In this document: positions 11,340 to 23,710 of the stretch, piece after piece
Numbering within the stretch: position 1 is the stretch's first letter
Layout: each line of letters begins with the position of its first letter
Assembly (NCBI RefSeq): GCF_036850765.1
Contig: NC_089493.1
Coordinates: 189,071,140 to 189,135,139, forward strand
From: Saccopteryx bilineata
Lineage: Eukaryota; Chordata; Mammalia; Chiroptera; Emballonuridae
Direction of reading: 5' to 3'
Length of the DNA: 64,000 nt
Notes under the pieces: generated by a model
Databases searched by the model: none
What the model saw: the letters and a program-made list of their open reading frames with translations, nothing else
Told to the model about the DNA's origin: nothing
Made by a program: the position numbers and the translations under genes

Positions 11340-12179
11340 GTTATTGTTTGATTATATACTTTTTATTTCTTAATTGAATTCATTGGCGTGATGTTGCTTA
11401 ATAGGATTATATAGGTTTTCAGGTGTGCATTTCTCTGATACATGATATATGATTCTATGATACATATATTGATTGCATTTTGTGCCCACTACCCAAAGTC
11501 AAATCATCGTGAAATATATTTTTAAACTATCCCACAGTAAAATTGCCTTTATTGTGTACAGTCCTGTGTATTGTAACAGATGTATAGATTGTGTAGCTGC
11601 TGCAACCGTCGTGACACAGAATAACGCTGTCACCTCAAAAAACTCTGTGGTGCTCTCCTTACGTAGTCACACCCTCTCCCACTCCCTGAAAGTCACCAAT
11701 CTGTTGTCAGTCACTAGAGTTATGTCTTTTTTGAGAATGTCCTGTGAATGGAATCACACAGTAAGTAACCTTTGGCCACTGACTTTTTCATTCAGCGTGA
11801 TGCCTTTGAGATGCGTCCACATCGTTGCATGCATCTATAGTCGACCTTTTCCTGGCTGCATAGTATTCCGTTGTACAGGTGACCTCACCAAGTGTATCCA
11901 TCCACTTGTCGTATGGCTTCTGGGTTGTCTCTGGGTTTTGGTGATCATGAATCTAACTGCTATAAATTTTCACTGGTAGCGTTTGGGTGAATGTAAGTTT
12001 TCAGTGCATCTAGAGTGACTATCTAGGAGTGGGATTGTCAGGTGCTGTGGTTAAGTTTGACATCGTGGGAAACTAGTAAACTGTTTGCCAGCATGACTGT
12101 ACCATTCTGTAATCCCGCCCAGTGTATGAGCGTTGCTCTCATGGTATTTTGATTGGAGTTCATGTCCGTCAAAAGTATG
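11340..12179 (-). mobile_element. L1 LINE 3' end, antisense
   Basis: Antisense L1 3' UTR and ORF2 end. Marker segments are TTAATAGGATTATATAGG, TGCCCACTACCCAAAGTCAA, the 'cattcagcgtgatgcctttgagatgcgtccac' segment, GCATAGTATTCCGTTG and AGTGGGATTGTCAGGTGCTG. Heavily mutated, no ORF2 frame. Confidence 0.8.
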
Positions 12180-12187
12180 TTCTAGCA

Positions 12188-12450
12188 CAGTGATTTTCAA
12201 CCTTTTTCATCTCAGGTCACACATAAACTAATTACTAGAATTCTGTGGCACACCAAAAAATATATTTGTTGTCAATCTGTCAAAAATATAAGTATATTTT
12301 TGATTCATTCATACCGGACAGTTATTATTATGTTGGCTATTGTAATTTTTTTATTTGACAATCTAAAAGAAAATAGGTCAGTGCCCCTACTAAATAGTCA
12401 GGTATTGCATGTTTTAAAAATGCCTGTAGCATGCCGGTTGGAAATCGCTC
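12188..12450 (+). mobile_element. Non-autonomous hAT-type element, family E, with 8-bp target-site duplication
   Basis: 263 bp flanked by exact TTCTAGCA duplications (12180-12187 and 12451-12458). Ends are CAGTGATTTTCAACC and GGTTGGAAATCGCTC. It lies at the end of the antisense L1. AT-rich inside, no transposase. Confidence 0.9.
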
Positions 12451-12458
12451 TTCTAGCA

Positions 12459-14629
12459 AAACACCCGTTTTTGTCATGTGCTTCTTCTGGTTAATTTTAC
12501 AGGTCATTTTTTTTTAGTACCCTAATGAGACAGCCCTTAAATCTTCTGTCAGTTAAGTTGGGGTTTGTTTTTTTTTTTAGTATACAATGTGTTTGCCTGC
12601 CTTTCTCAATCCTATTTATAACTTCTTCATTTTTTGGTACAGACTACATGTATTTTAATTAGAAAAGCATAAATAACTGGTCTTTCTGCTATGTGTGGAG
12701 TCAGGGTGATGATGTTCAGGGGACTTGTAGATGTGCAGGTCGGTGGGACAATCAGAATAAACCCACATGGTGAAACATGTTCTTATCTTCCGCTTCCCTT
12801 TTCATTTATGAATCCAGCATCTCATCCGCTTTATGTCCCCAGAGGGTACCCCCAGGCCATGTGTCCTGCTGCTGCTTCTGGACCCAGAGCAGGAGTTCCA
12901 AGTGTGAGCCTTGTGTATGGCACGGGAATTCCGTGGGCATCACTGGGGACTCCGACTCACCATGCTCTGATATCTAGAATTAAGCATAAAAACAGTTGAT
13001 AAATACATTCAGTTGACAACACAAATGAACCAAAATGTTATAATTTCTCTCCACAGGTAATAATTAACATTTGCATGAATTTCTCTGTGTGCTAGAGAGC
13101 ATCCTTTAAATGGTATGCTAGCATAAAAAATAAAATAAAAAATAAAAAAGCAAACCGTGCACATTACGACATGCATGGGTGTAGACCCAACAGAACAATG
13201 AGTTAGTCTTGAGAAAGGAGATTGGCGTGCAGAGAGCGAGGAGAACATTCACACTTAACTTAATGATGTCCCTGTATGAACATTTTTCAGAGCACTATGT
13301 CCTAACGGTCCTCACAGAATTTTTCTACCTGAGCTGAAACTCAAATAAAAGCACGCATGGAAACCTCAAGCATTTTGATCGACATCCGCAAAGGGAAATG
13401 ACATTAAAGTGGAATCCTTGGAGCTCAACAGAAAGGTCCACATGCGATATGACTCTTCCTTCACCCTCCTGGAGGCCGGAGACATTGTAACCTCAGTATC
13501 CATGAGACTCAGCAAAGATGATGAATAAGTAATTGTCAAATGCAGGAGCCTGTGAACAAATGCGTATATGAAGGAATGAACCACCCAATGACTGGAAATC
13601 GTCTGCCGTCCCAAAGTGAGCTCACTTGCCACTAGTCTTGTGGAAGGAGTTTATTTGGAGAGAAGGCAAAAGGAATTCTGTAGGAATAGGTGTTACTTCT
13701 TTGGATTTTCCCCAGAAAATAGGAAAAGCTTTATCAAGGGGCTGCTTGCATGTAACATTGCTATGCTCTGTCCAAGGAGAGACCCTGGAATTAAAACTGT
13801 TTCCAGTTGTGTGCCGTGTATAATTGAGAGAGGTTTATAAAGATCCCACGGGCTAAATGTGGCCTCACAAAGTTCTCCAATTCAGAAAGTGCCAGTGTTG
13901 GCTCAAACATTGGTCCTAGAACAGGGCAACCATGAAATGTCTTCGACTTGTCAGCATATTCAAGGAAGCCCTTGAACTTCATCTAATCCGATCTGAGACG
14001 TCTTCCTGAAGGAGGAGGAACTCCACGTGTCTTGCTTTCGATTTACACACCCTCTGCAGAACTGTCTTTTTCTTTGCCAGATCTAGTTGCTCTTTGTATC
14101 GTCGGGCATCCATAGACGAAACCAGGATTCGCCCTGCTCGGGTGAGTCAGTGGCCTGTAGCAAAGACTCTTAAAGACAGTAGTTTCCTGATGGAGAGCAA
14201 ACATTTTTTCAGGTGGCACCAGAGCCACCAGAGATCCTGTTAGTCAGAGTTTGGAAATAAAAGGTGTCTATTCCCACGTGGGGTGTGTCAGAGGCCGCTG
14301 CCATCCTTAGTTCTATGGGGATTTCTGCCTGTAAAGCACTGTTGTGCTGTTTTCGGTGGCTGCGGGAAGACAGGGAATTGCTACAGTTTGCATGAGATGG
14401 ATGTGTTTTGGCAAGGAAGCCCACAGTGATATTTTTTTCCCTCGTGTGTTGGTCAAGTTCAAACTTTCAAGATTCATCTCAAATGATACCGTGTACCCGC
14501 CCCTTTGAAAGATGTTCACTTCAGTTAGGATTTGGACTTTCCTTTGCCTCCTTTGTGCTTGCCACACCTCCCAACAGGTAACTCATTAATTTGATAATCC
14601 TTAATTGTGTTTCCTGAGTATCCCAGGAG
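12459..14629. other. Unassigned intron
   Basis: Possibly a short L1 remainder up to ~12660, then unique sequence. An A-rich AATAAA-like run lies at 13125-13150. No exon recognised. Confidence 0.45.
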
Positions 14630-14910
14630 CTAAGGATTCAGGAGAGAATAGAAGAGCATCCTCGCCTTCAAGGGGCTTACTTTCTAGAGCAAAGAGACAA
14701 CAGTTAACAGTGTGACCATGTATGGCTTTGGAGAAAAAGACAGCCTAGTAAGAACGGGGAGACTGCAGAGGTTCTCTGGGAAGAGGTGCCTTAAAAGGTG
14801 CCATTGGAGCGGAGGAACCTGCACACATTGAAGGAGTGAGTTACCCAGTCATCTGCGTCCCCAAGCCAAGGGTGCGGCAAGTGCAAAGGTCCTGAGGCAG
14901 AAGCCCGCTG
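14630..14910 (-). mobile_element. L2 LINE fragment, antisense
   Basis: Resembles antisense L2 3' region: 'tcctcgccttcaaggggcttactttctag', 'gaagaggtgcc', 'gcaagtgcaaaggtcctgaggcaga'. Strongly diverged. Confidence 0.6.
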
Positions 14911-15009
14911 GGCTCCATCCCAGACCAGGCAAAGGCAAGTGTGGAGCTGGGTTTCAATGTTTTGTGCCAAGAACCAGGCTTGAAACTGAAGGAAAGAGAC
15001 AAACCGATG

Positions 15010-15190
15010 CTGGTGCCCTGGCCAGTCCCTCTCCACATCCCAGATTTCACATGTCTTGGTTCTTGCTTTTCCCTCTGCCCGAAACCTTGTTCCCCCAGAC
15101 ACTGGCATGGTGCACTCTCTATTTCCTGCAGGTCTCTGATCAAATATCCTCTTATTGAGAAGCCTTCCCAGACCACACTATTAAAGTGTC
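15010..15190 (+). mobile_element. L2 LINE 3' fragment, sense
   Basis: Contains 'ttttccctctgcccgaaaccttgttcccccag' and 'ctgcaggtctctgatcaaatatcctcttattgagaagccttcccagaccac', the classic L2 3' segment. Confidence 0.75.
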
Positions 15191-18018
15191 AGATAAACAG
15201 GGTGAGAGAGAGAAATTATTTTCTCCGCCAAATCTGATTATTGCACGAGAGAGATGACTCACTTTCTCTGTTATGGGATTAAGAATGATCCCATTTGAGA
15301 TGATAAATACCAGGAAATTTCAGTAAACCAAGAAGCCCTGAGAAACAAATTGCTAATTTCATGATTTAAACCATCAAAATGTGAGGAATACCTCAGGTCT
15401 TCGGTGAGTTGTTGGATGGTGAATTGCACTGATAGAGCAGCCTGGCACGGTTCACAGACGAGCGTGAGCAAAGGGAACTTAAAAGTCTGGATTTTAGCAT
15501 ACGTAGGCTTTTCATGTGAAATGGGGACTGAGGTTAAACAGGAACACCAGGATTTGGGAAAACCTGGGTCTTCTCTGTACTGATTTTCACAGAGAGTAAG
15601 ATCATTCTAAAAGATAAAAAAAAAAAAGCTACTATAAGGCCCTGCAAATCGCCCACCACCAGATACTTTTATTTCAATGTATTTAAATTGCAAAAGGTGA
15701 AAATTAACAACACTGATTATTTTGATATTCTGTGAGACCTGCAGCTCCCACGACTCATTAGTAGGACAAAGGGACCCTTGTTCTTAATGGTGCTATTTAT
15801 TACCTTTAACATATCTGGCAACAGGAAGTTTTCCAAGTCATTAAATTAATAATCTTTGAATCACAGGGTCTTTTTATTCCTCTCTTCACCACCACAAGAA
15901 ATAATTAGCTTCGTAAGGCAAAAATAAATACTGGCATTTCCCAAGTCCTCGCTATTTGTAATGTGTTCTCTGTCTAAGCAGTTTCACTTTGAGTAACCCT
16001 CTCTACCAAGGAGGAATGGTCACCAACCACCTGTGGATGCGGGAGTGGGCAGATTTTCTCATCTTTCTCTGCCTACTACGGGGTACCCTGGGTCCATGCT
16101 ACATTAGAAGGGTTAGGAGTAATGTCTGGTCTGCTTTATTTGGGAGATACGAAGCAACTGTAAAATAGCTTTGAAAGAAACCGCGAACGAGTTAGAAATA
16201 AAACCCGAAGAACGTTCTCTGACAGCAAGTGCCTGCAACACGTACTCCTGGGTGGGCGCCGCTTCTACAGAAAGCTCTCAGATGTTTGTTTTCTTGGGTA
16301 ATTACCTGACTGCAGGCACGTGCGTGCATGTGTGTGTATGTTTTGAAGGCAGGAAGGGTTTCCTGGATGCCTCCCATTATTACATCAGCGGTCACCTGCC
16401 ACGAAACCAGGTGCAGTTCGAGGTCTGATATCTAGCCGATTTCTGTTTATCTGCTGGGGAAAAACTCTTGTTCCCTCGCACTATAAGGCATGGACTGTGA
16501 GAGATTTGGGGAAAAGGTCACCCCGAGAGTAAATAATTCTGCTGCGCTCTGAAGGGAAAACACTCCGGGAACCTGTCTTCTGCCCTTGCCGTTTAACCGG
16601 CGCACTGGGTCCTAATGAGTGGTGGACATCGGAGCGCGTGCCCGTCATCCTGTCCATCAGATGCTCGATCTGAAATCAGAATCACATTTCATCTTTGTTT
16701 TGACCATTTCCCTGTGTTCAGGGAAAGGCATTGGGACCATCTCAAAGAAAGGGGAAGAACAGGACGAAATATACCCTGAGGAAACCCCAGAGAGCTAAAG
16801 AATGACATCTGATGGAGAACTCTCCCTTTGCGTTTTATTTTTCAAAAATAAAAACAAAACACATTGTGTGTGTGTGTGTGTGGGGGGGTGTCTGGTCTTT
16901 TGAAAGCATATTACTTTTCATGGATAGGGAAATATCCAAATTTTGCCCAGCCTTTCTCACATAAGACCTTGAAAAGCCATGTGATGATGGGCTGGAATGA
17001 GAGGAGTTGAAAATTTTGATGCAATTCTCCGCTTGGGAAAGCGATAATGCTGCTCGAATAACAGAGGGTATTTTCTGCTGCCGCCTAACAATCAACATAA
17101 TGTCTGGCGTATTAATAATTTCACTCCTAAACTTCTCGATGGGGAGAGCATGGGTCTTAATAGCATTGCCAAGATCCTTAGGGCAATTGAAAAACCCAAA
17201 ATCATTACTTTCTACTGATAGGCTTTCCTCTCCCAGAGGACGCAGAAACACCAAGGGTAATGTAGATTTATTGAAATGCGCAGATAGGCACCGCTCAGAT
17301 GCAGCTCTGCAATAAAATCTTCCCTTTAGAAGGGCTCCTCTCACACACTTCAAGTGGTCTTTTTTTTTTTTTTTAGCTTTGTTATTTGGAAAGTAGCTAA
17401 ATGGAGTTGACATTGATCTCAAGTGATGATTTCCGGATGATTTTTAGAAAGCGAGGGTATAGGAATTATGGGAACATGATGTGGTACCTATGATTAAAAC
17501 CCCTTTCTGACCCATATATGTGAGCATGTGCCCTATTTGGGCAGGGCGCTCCTAAACCTACAATTGTCGAGAGCTCCCTCCTCCCTCCCCGCTCCCTGTG
17601 CGCGGGGCTGGGTTTGAGCAGAGCAGGAAGGTTCTGCTGTGATTGTAGCCGTGCCTGAAGCGCTGGAATGAGTTCCAGCGTCCCCCTCGGACCCTCAAAG
17701 TGCACAACAGGCTCTCAGATGGCCATCAATCACCTAAAATCTCTGTCTGAAAAATATCAACAGCAGCAGGGTCCCAGCCAAAAGCTCCTGTGAAGGGCTG
17801 GCTTCAGGTTGCCAGGGACAGACATTCTAAGTGGTATGAAATGTTCCCCATTTGAGCTCCAGCTCTGGTTCCCATGGGGCTCCGCAACAGATATCTCGGT
17901 TCTAAGAAACAGAGGGACTCGCCGTTTATGTGTCGTGTCAAGAGTAGGCAAATCCACAGAAAAAAAAAAAAGAAGTGTTTTAATATTTGCCAAGAATAAG
18001 GGGTAGGAGGGACTGGAG
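15191..18018. other. Unassigned intron with two candidate conserved blocks
   Basis: Repeat-poor. AT-rich blocks at about 15650-15960 and 17000-17320 look under-mutated and repeat-free; see findings. A GT repeat lies at 16865-16882 and a T run near 17361. Confidence 0.45.
16865..16882 (+). repeat. (GT)n microsatellite
   Basis: Nine GT units followed by a G run. Confidence 0.9.
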
Positions 18019-18160
18019 AGTAATTGTGAGGTGATATGGGGTTTCCCTGAGGGGTGATGAAATGCTCTAAAATTAGATGGCGGTGATGGTTGCACATCTT
18101 GGCCAATATACTATAAAAACACTGAAATGTATGCTTTAAAAAGCTGAGCTTTATTGCATC
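18019..18160 (+). mobile_element. L1 LINE 3' UTR fragment, sense
   Basis: Contains the old L1M motif set: 'ggggtgatgaaatgctctaaaattagatggcggtgatggttgcacat', ACTATAAAAACACTGAAATG and 'tgctttaaaa'. Confidence 0.75.
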
Positions 18161-18293
18161 GCAGTAAAGCTGTTAGAAGGAGACTAGGTGGTCAGGCAGA
18201 ACCAGGAGAAAACAAACGAAATGTTTAAAAATAGAAGGGATCCGAGTCTCTCTCCCTGGGTCCAGCTGTCTCCCTGTAAAGGACACTCTCAGG

Positions 18294-18570
18294 CAGTGGT
18301 CCCCAGTCCCCAGGCCACAGACCGGTACCGGGCCATAGAGAAAGAATAAATAACTTACATTATTTCCGTTTTATTTATATTTAAGTCTGAACGATGTTTT
18401 ACTTTTTAAAAAATGACCAGATTCCCTCTGTTACATCCATCTAAGACTCACTCTTGACGCTTGTCTCGGTCACGTGATACATTTATCTGTCCCACCCTAA
18501 AGGCCGGTCCGTAAAAATATTTTCTGACATTAAACCAGTCCGTGGCCCAAAAAAAGGTTGGGGACCACTG
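18294..18570 (+). mobile_element. Non-autonomous hAT-type element, family C copy 2
   Basis: 277 bp, same family and orientation as 7044-7338. Ends are CAGTGGTCCCCAGTCC and GGTTGGGGACCACTG. The flanking 8-mers (CTCTCAGG and GGCTAAGG) match at only five positions, so the target duplication is unclear. Confidence 0.85.
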
Positions 18571-18719
18571 GGCTAAGGGCATTAAGAATTCATGGGCGTA
18601 AAGGAAGACCCGTCAGATTTCCACAAACAACTGGAATGCTCAAAGAAGAGAGGCAGAAATCTGCTCCTGCCCTTCCTGACGGATGTTCCCCAAACATAAG
18701 CCCAGGAACATGAGTCGTC

Positions 18720-18955
18720 CCCTCGTCGGCTCAGTCATTCCTTCCGTAATTCATCTACTTGTTCACACCTCGACTGGGCACTCGCTCTGCGCCAGGCACT
18801 GCAGCCTTGTGCTGAGGACGGAAAAACTAGAGAGACAGACTCCTGGCACAGGGAAACAGGGAAGCCCCAAAATAACATAAACTCATGTGCCAACGGTTCC
18901 AAAAGAGATGTACCCAGTATGCACTGAAGGGGGGCACGATGCCTTACAGTTAAAT
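18720..18955 (-). mobile_element. L2 LINE fragment, antisense
   Basis: Antisense L2-like 'tcattccttccgtaattcatctacttgttcacacc...gggcactcgctctgcgccaggcactgc' followed by a degenerate body. Confidence 0.6.
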
Positions 18956-18973
18956 ACAGAATTTAAGGAGCAA

Positions 18974-19334
18974 GCCTGACCAGGCGGCGGCACAGTGGAT
19001 AGAGCATCGGACTGGGATACGGAGGACCCAGGTTCGAGACCCCGAGGTCACCAGCTTGAGCGCGGGCTCAATCAGCTTTGAGCAAAAGCTCTCCAGCCTG
19101 AGCCCAAGGTCGCTGGCTCGAGCCATGGGTCACTCGGTCTGCTGAAGGCCCGCGGTCAAGGCACATGTGAGAAGGCAATCAATGAACATTTAAGGTGTTG
19201 CAATGCTCAACGAAAAACTAATGATTGATGCTTCTCATCTCTTCGTTCCTGTCTGTCTGTCCCTGTCTATCCCTCTCTCTGACTCTCTTTCTGTCTCTGT
19301 AAAAAAACAAACAAACAAACAAACAAACAAAAAA
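18974..19334 (+). mobile_element. tRNA-derived SINE, GCCTGACCAGGCGG family (long form)
   Basis: Full-length insertion between 15-bp duplications ACAGAATTTAAGGAG (18956-18970 and 19335-19349). The head GCCTGACCAGGCGGCGGCAC AGTGGATAGAGC holds the A box and GGTTCGAGACC the B box. A middle region with several CTCGAGC-like repeats and a pyrimidine-rich 3' end follow. The tail is (CAAA)n at about 19302-19330. Resembles horseshoe-bat SINEs as I remember them. Confidence 0.85.
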
Positions 19335-19364
19335 ACAGAATTTAAGGAGAAAACATATCACTTC

Positions 19365-19480
19365 ACCTTTCTGGGCCTCGATTTCCTCCTCTTTAAAACG
19401 GAGACCAATTTCTACTTTGAAGATTATTTTAAGTTTTAAATAAGATGAGGTATGTCAAGTGTTAGCTGGCGCTTATGAAA
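19365..19480 (+). mobile_element. MIR SINE fragment
   Basis: Sense MIR core 'cttcacctttctgggcctcgatttcctcctctttaaaacgg', flanking the SINE insertion. Confidence 0.65.
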
Positions 19481-20639
19481 TAAGACCGGCTGTTCTTAGA
19501 TGCTCTAAGATGTCCCTGTTCAACCGCGCCTTTTTACAAATGCAGGTGGGGCTGACCAAACCTGGGTGTTTAAGTCTGCAAGTGATCGCTCCTGGTGACT
19601 GCAGACCCCCCCGCCTGCGCCTTGCAGGGTGGGTCTGTGTGTCCTGGTGAACGCACGCACTTGGAACGCCTTGCCTCTGAGGGTCATATATTTTGTGGAA
19701 GCAAGAGAACAGCAACTCACCGCTTCCGAGTGAGCGCAGCTGTGCCCTTCTCTGGCGCTCTGTTCAGACTGGGCACTTCCCAATAAGGGCAGCCCCCCAG
19801 CCCTTGCTGGACTGTGCCGGCCAGGGCCAGGGGCACTGGATGAGAAAGGAGATGAGAAAGGAGACAGTCTCGGCCCCTTTCCTTATCCTTCCTTCTGTAA
19901 TCTCCTCCCTTCCAAAACGCGGAGAAAGGCTGCAGCTTACGACAACAGCGGCCAGATCCGAAACTGCAGCCCAGTCAGCTGCCCTGCAAAACAGCAGTGT
20001 CATGTGTCCGTCAGTAATCAACCATCAGGGTCTGTTCCTCAAGGGACAAATCATTCAGTAGAGATCAAGACAGGGAAGCAGGGAGCAAGCTGAATGTCCA
20101 AAGCGCCCAGTACCCAGAGACAATACAGAAATCTCTCTGCAAATCCAGGAGGAGGCTGGATTTGGATGCCCCCCTGCGTCCCGGGCTTTGGCAGAATATC
20201 TGCAGCCAGAGCAGGCAGGACGAGCTGGGACCGCGCTGGAACCGCGCACGCCCCATGTCTGCCTCTGACAAGCCTAGCTGCTGCCCACCCCTCTGTGAGC
20301 CCGGGCTGCAGCTCTTAGGGGAAGAAATTTGGAGAGAGCCTTCTGGGAAGGCCCAGGAAAGGGGCCGCACTGCAGTGCTGCTGTTCTGACCTATTTCTCT
20401 GGACTCTGGCAGCATTGTGAGGAGCAGAGAACAGAGGCAGGAGGTTTCCTCCACTTTCTCCCAGGATGTGGTTCTGCGATTTAAGCAACTGCGCAAAGAA
20501 ATGGATCAAGCCAGCTTTCCTCTGTATTTGCTAGGGCGTGTATGGACCACGCAGGGTCCTCATCCACTCTGTGGCTTCGTGTTCTACTGCATGTGGCGGG
20601 GGGGGGGAGAGATCCTGGGGCCCAGTAGCAGCTCTGCCC
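19481..20639. other. Unassigned intron
   Basis: Unique sequence, GC-rich in parts, open on several frames without family resemblance. A G run lies at 20597-20606. Confidence 0.45.
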
Positions 20640-20830
20640 CTTCCTAAACTCCGTGCCCTTCGGTGCCTTCCTTGACCTCCCTGAACCTCGCCTGCTGGAC
20701 CTGTAAGACGGGGATGCCGACAGATCCGGCCCCACAGGAGTGCCAGGGGTGCATGGAGACAGCTGGCGCTCAGCACTCCGCACAGGACCAGACACACAGG
20801 GAGCGCTTAGCTCATAGCCGCTGTTGCCAG
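20640..20830 (+). mobile_element. MIR SINE fragment, diverged
   Basis: 'cttgacctccctgaacctcgcctgctggacctgtaagacggggatgcc' matches the MIR core layout, and a 'cacacagggagcgcttag' 3' segment follows. Confidence 0.55.
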
Positions 20831-21189
20831 CACAGTGTTGTGTGGTGATGACCGTCAGTTACTTGGTTTGTGGAAATGAAACCATTCCAAGTCCCCAGTT
20901 TTGTTTCTGCAGGCTCGTGGAGAGGTGCTCTGGAAACGCCTCTTATGCAGGCTGGGCCGTGTCACTTTGTCACTGCGCTCTTCTGCACAGAATGTGAAGG
21001 TGGTGGGGCGGGGTCCGAGGGTGGCAGCTTTGCCTCCATATGCTGATTAGATCTCATCCTCTGAAAGCTGCCGCTCAGTGAGCTAGGAAAGCCCCAGGAG
21101 GGACTCGTTTACCCAGAACCACCATTGTTATTGCTGTCATTACCATTATTAATATTATTAATTATAACACAATAATGCAGAATGATAAT

Positions 21190-21470
21190 TTTTATTAATA
21201 GCTCAGTAAGGGCCAAGAATTGGGCAAGACTTCTTAGAAATAGTCTCACTTGATTCTCCTAACAGCCGTAGGAGAGAAGTAAAATGACTACTATACCCAT
21301 TTTCCAAATGAAGAAAGTGGCTCAGGGGGGGGGGGGAAATATATATATATATATATATTATAATATATATATATATTGCTCTCCAGGGGGTCACACAGCA
21401 AGGAAGTGGCCAAGCCAGGGTTCAAAGCCGACCATCAGCCTGGCCATCTGCAACAGACTCTTCTTAATCC
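21190..21470 (-). mobile_element. MIR SINE, antisense, split by a TA repeat
   Basis: Antisense MIR: 'tctcacttgattctcctaacagccgtaggagagaagt', 'cccattttccaaatgaagaaagtggctcag', then a G run and (TA)n, then 'gtcacacagcaaggaagtggccaagccagggttcaaa'. Confidence 0.8.
21325..21377 (+). repeat. G12 run and (TA)n microsatellite
   Basis: G run at 21325-21336 followed by two near-perfect (TA)n blocks that together form a palindrome. Confidence 0.9.
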
Positions 21471-23529
21471 TAACCTGAGGCTGTCATTCTTGAAAATCCT
21501 CACCCCCGACGTCCTCTGGCTCCCGCTCAAGGTCAGAGTCAAACAGGGCATCCTGGCGCCAGTGCCCATCAGCCAGAGGGTGCAGAGTCTCTGCCAACTG
21601 CGTCACTACCTCTAGCCTCTGCAAATTGCCATCCAGATAGAACTTGCCCCGTAGACATGATTTGGTCGGAGGCAGAGAGTTCGTGGTTAACTCATCATCT
21701 TGGGGTCTGAGGGGTTGAAAATGTTAAAGCCCGGGCCATGGGCATGCCTGCTCCAAGAGTGAGTGAATTACTTGGCCGTCAGGCAGGCCTCGCCTTTTAT
21801 TTATGATCATTTTTAATCTCCAGGGGGCAAAAAAAAAAAAAAGGTGGTGTGGACTGTAGAGTTTAGACAAGGGTATCTTCAGTTTATCCCTACCCTCCCA
21901 CTCTCGTCTATACCCCCTGCCTGCCCACTCCCCACTTGGCAAGGGCAGACCCAGCCAAAATGCCTCCCTCGGCTGTTGATTTAGGAAGATGCAACCACAA
22001 TGGCCAATTATTAAGAATTTGATCTGTTCGCTCCAGAGGAAATTCTTTCTTCAGCCAGTATTGACCGCGTGGGTGTTGGCTGTCCCTACAGGCTGTGTGA
22101 GCACCACTAGTCTAGTCAACACAAGACTCGCCACTCCAAGGCTTCTCAGTCCCCGTGTCCAACTTTGTTGGGCTTGATCTTGTCACCCAACAAAGAAGTG
22201 CTGCTTTTGTCTTTCTTTAGACTGCCGACTGTCGACCAATTGGCACTTAGAAAGGACGGAATATGTGAATGGCATCCCTTGTTAAGGTCAAAATTGGTGG
22301 CAATTCTCCCACAATGAATCTGAAATGACAGGAAGCAGAGTCCATTCAAGCAAACAAGCAAACAGGACAAATAAAGTGCATACTCAAATGCTTAATGGTT
22401 AAATATCCAGGAAGCACCTTCTCTATACATTTACTTACCTTTGCTAGGTAGGTGTCTCATCTGTCACACCTTAACTTTGAGTAAAGAACCAGTATATAGC
22501 TTCTTCTTCCTAGGACTAAAAGCCACATAGTACTTAAAAATAAACCCTAGGTTCTCAGCTCAAGGTATATCAGGTACAATGTAATCAGTTAGCACCACAA
22601 TTTTTATAACAGTTGCCTTTTGCCGGCTAATAGCATACTTATTAGGTTGATACTATGTAACCCTTTACGTTACACAGTGATCCATGGCTCAATCGCATTA
22701 TTATGTGATTTCCTATTCATGCGATAAAAGAACCATTAATAATATGCACGTCATTCATTAAACCCAACAAATGCGTGAAACACAGAGCAGGCGTGAAGGC
22801 TCCCTCATCAGACTGAGTTACTCATTTTGACGACACCATCGACTGAGAAAGACGGGCTTTTCCATGTCGTGTGGCTCCTTGGAAAACGAGCAGGAAGGCA
22901 GGTTGCTGCCACTGTTTGCGTTTCTGAAATGGAACACCAGCCCATCCAGAAAGCACACGGGGTGACTGTAATGAAAACTGATAAATGCAAGAAGTGCTTG
23001 AGATCAGCAGTGGGAGCAGAGTGTTATGTGAGGGATACGTTACCCACATGGAATACTAAGGTACCCTGGGTTAACCGGCAGTCGGAAACAGGAATGCCGA
23101 CCAGTGGCTGGCGTACACACGTATGTCTGGCCTGATTAAGATAACAGGGGTTGTTCAGGCTGGTGGCAAGCCGGGAAAACCACCCAAGGGCGTTCAGCTC
23201 TAGCCACTTGTTGCCACACGAGGCGAAAGAGCTTCAGTCCTTACGTTACGTTCCTGTTTTCAAGAGAAGTCAGAAATCTGGAACACTCTACACACTCTGG
23301 ACTTCGGAGTCTTGATAATCCTCACCTTGGGGGCAGCCAGCATGTGACTTCTGCCCTGGAGAGATAAAGTTTACTCCCCTTTCTCAAGTCTCAGCCCCTT
23401 GAAAGCTGCAGTTACATCTTATCCATCTTTTTTTTTTTATTCCCCAAAGAGCCGAGCAGTGTCCCATGTGCATGGTTTTGGGGAACTTGCATTCCCCCCA
23501 AAACAGCCATCAGGTAGCGTGTTTCCCTT
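21471..23529. other. Unassigned intron
   Basis: No repeat recognised. 22400-22800 is AT-rich, unique and resembles nothing I know. Confidence 0.45.
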
Positions 23530-23710
23530 CATCCTTCCCCTCTAACTGTTACAGCACCTTACAGGTAGTTGCTGCTGTTCTCGCCATTCGGCAGATGAGT
23601 ATGCTGAGAATTAAAACAGTGAGGTCCTGGGCCCCCAGGTTTACACACCTTGGAAGTGACAGACCCAGTCCTTGAACCCAGTTTTTCAGATGTTGTCTCC
23701 TAACCACTGG
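23530..23710 (-). mobile_element. MIR SINE fragment, antisense
   Basis: Degenerate antisense MIR: 'gttctcgccattcggcagatgagtatgctgag', 'gaagtgacagacccagtccttgaacccagttttt'. Confidence 0.6.

Noticed and set aside
11473..11979. 168-codon + frame
   Set aside because: Lies on the antisense of an L1 3' end and is a chance frame.
16835..17422. 195-codon - strand frame
   Set aside because: No family resemblance, low-complexity Lys run, no splice or promoter context. Kept only as a candidate conserved block.
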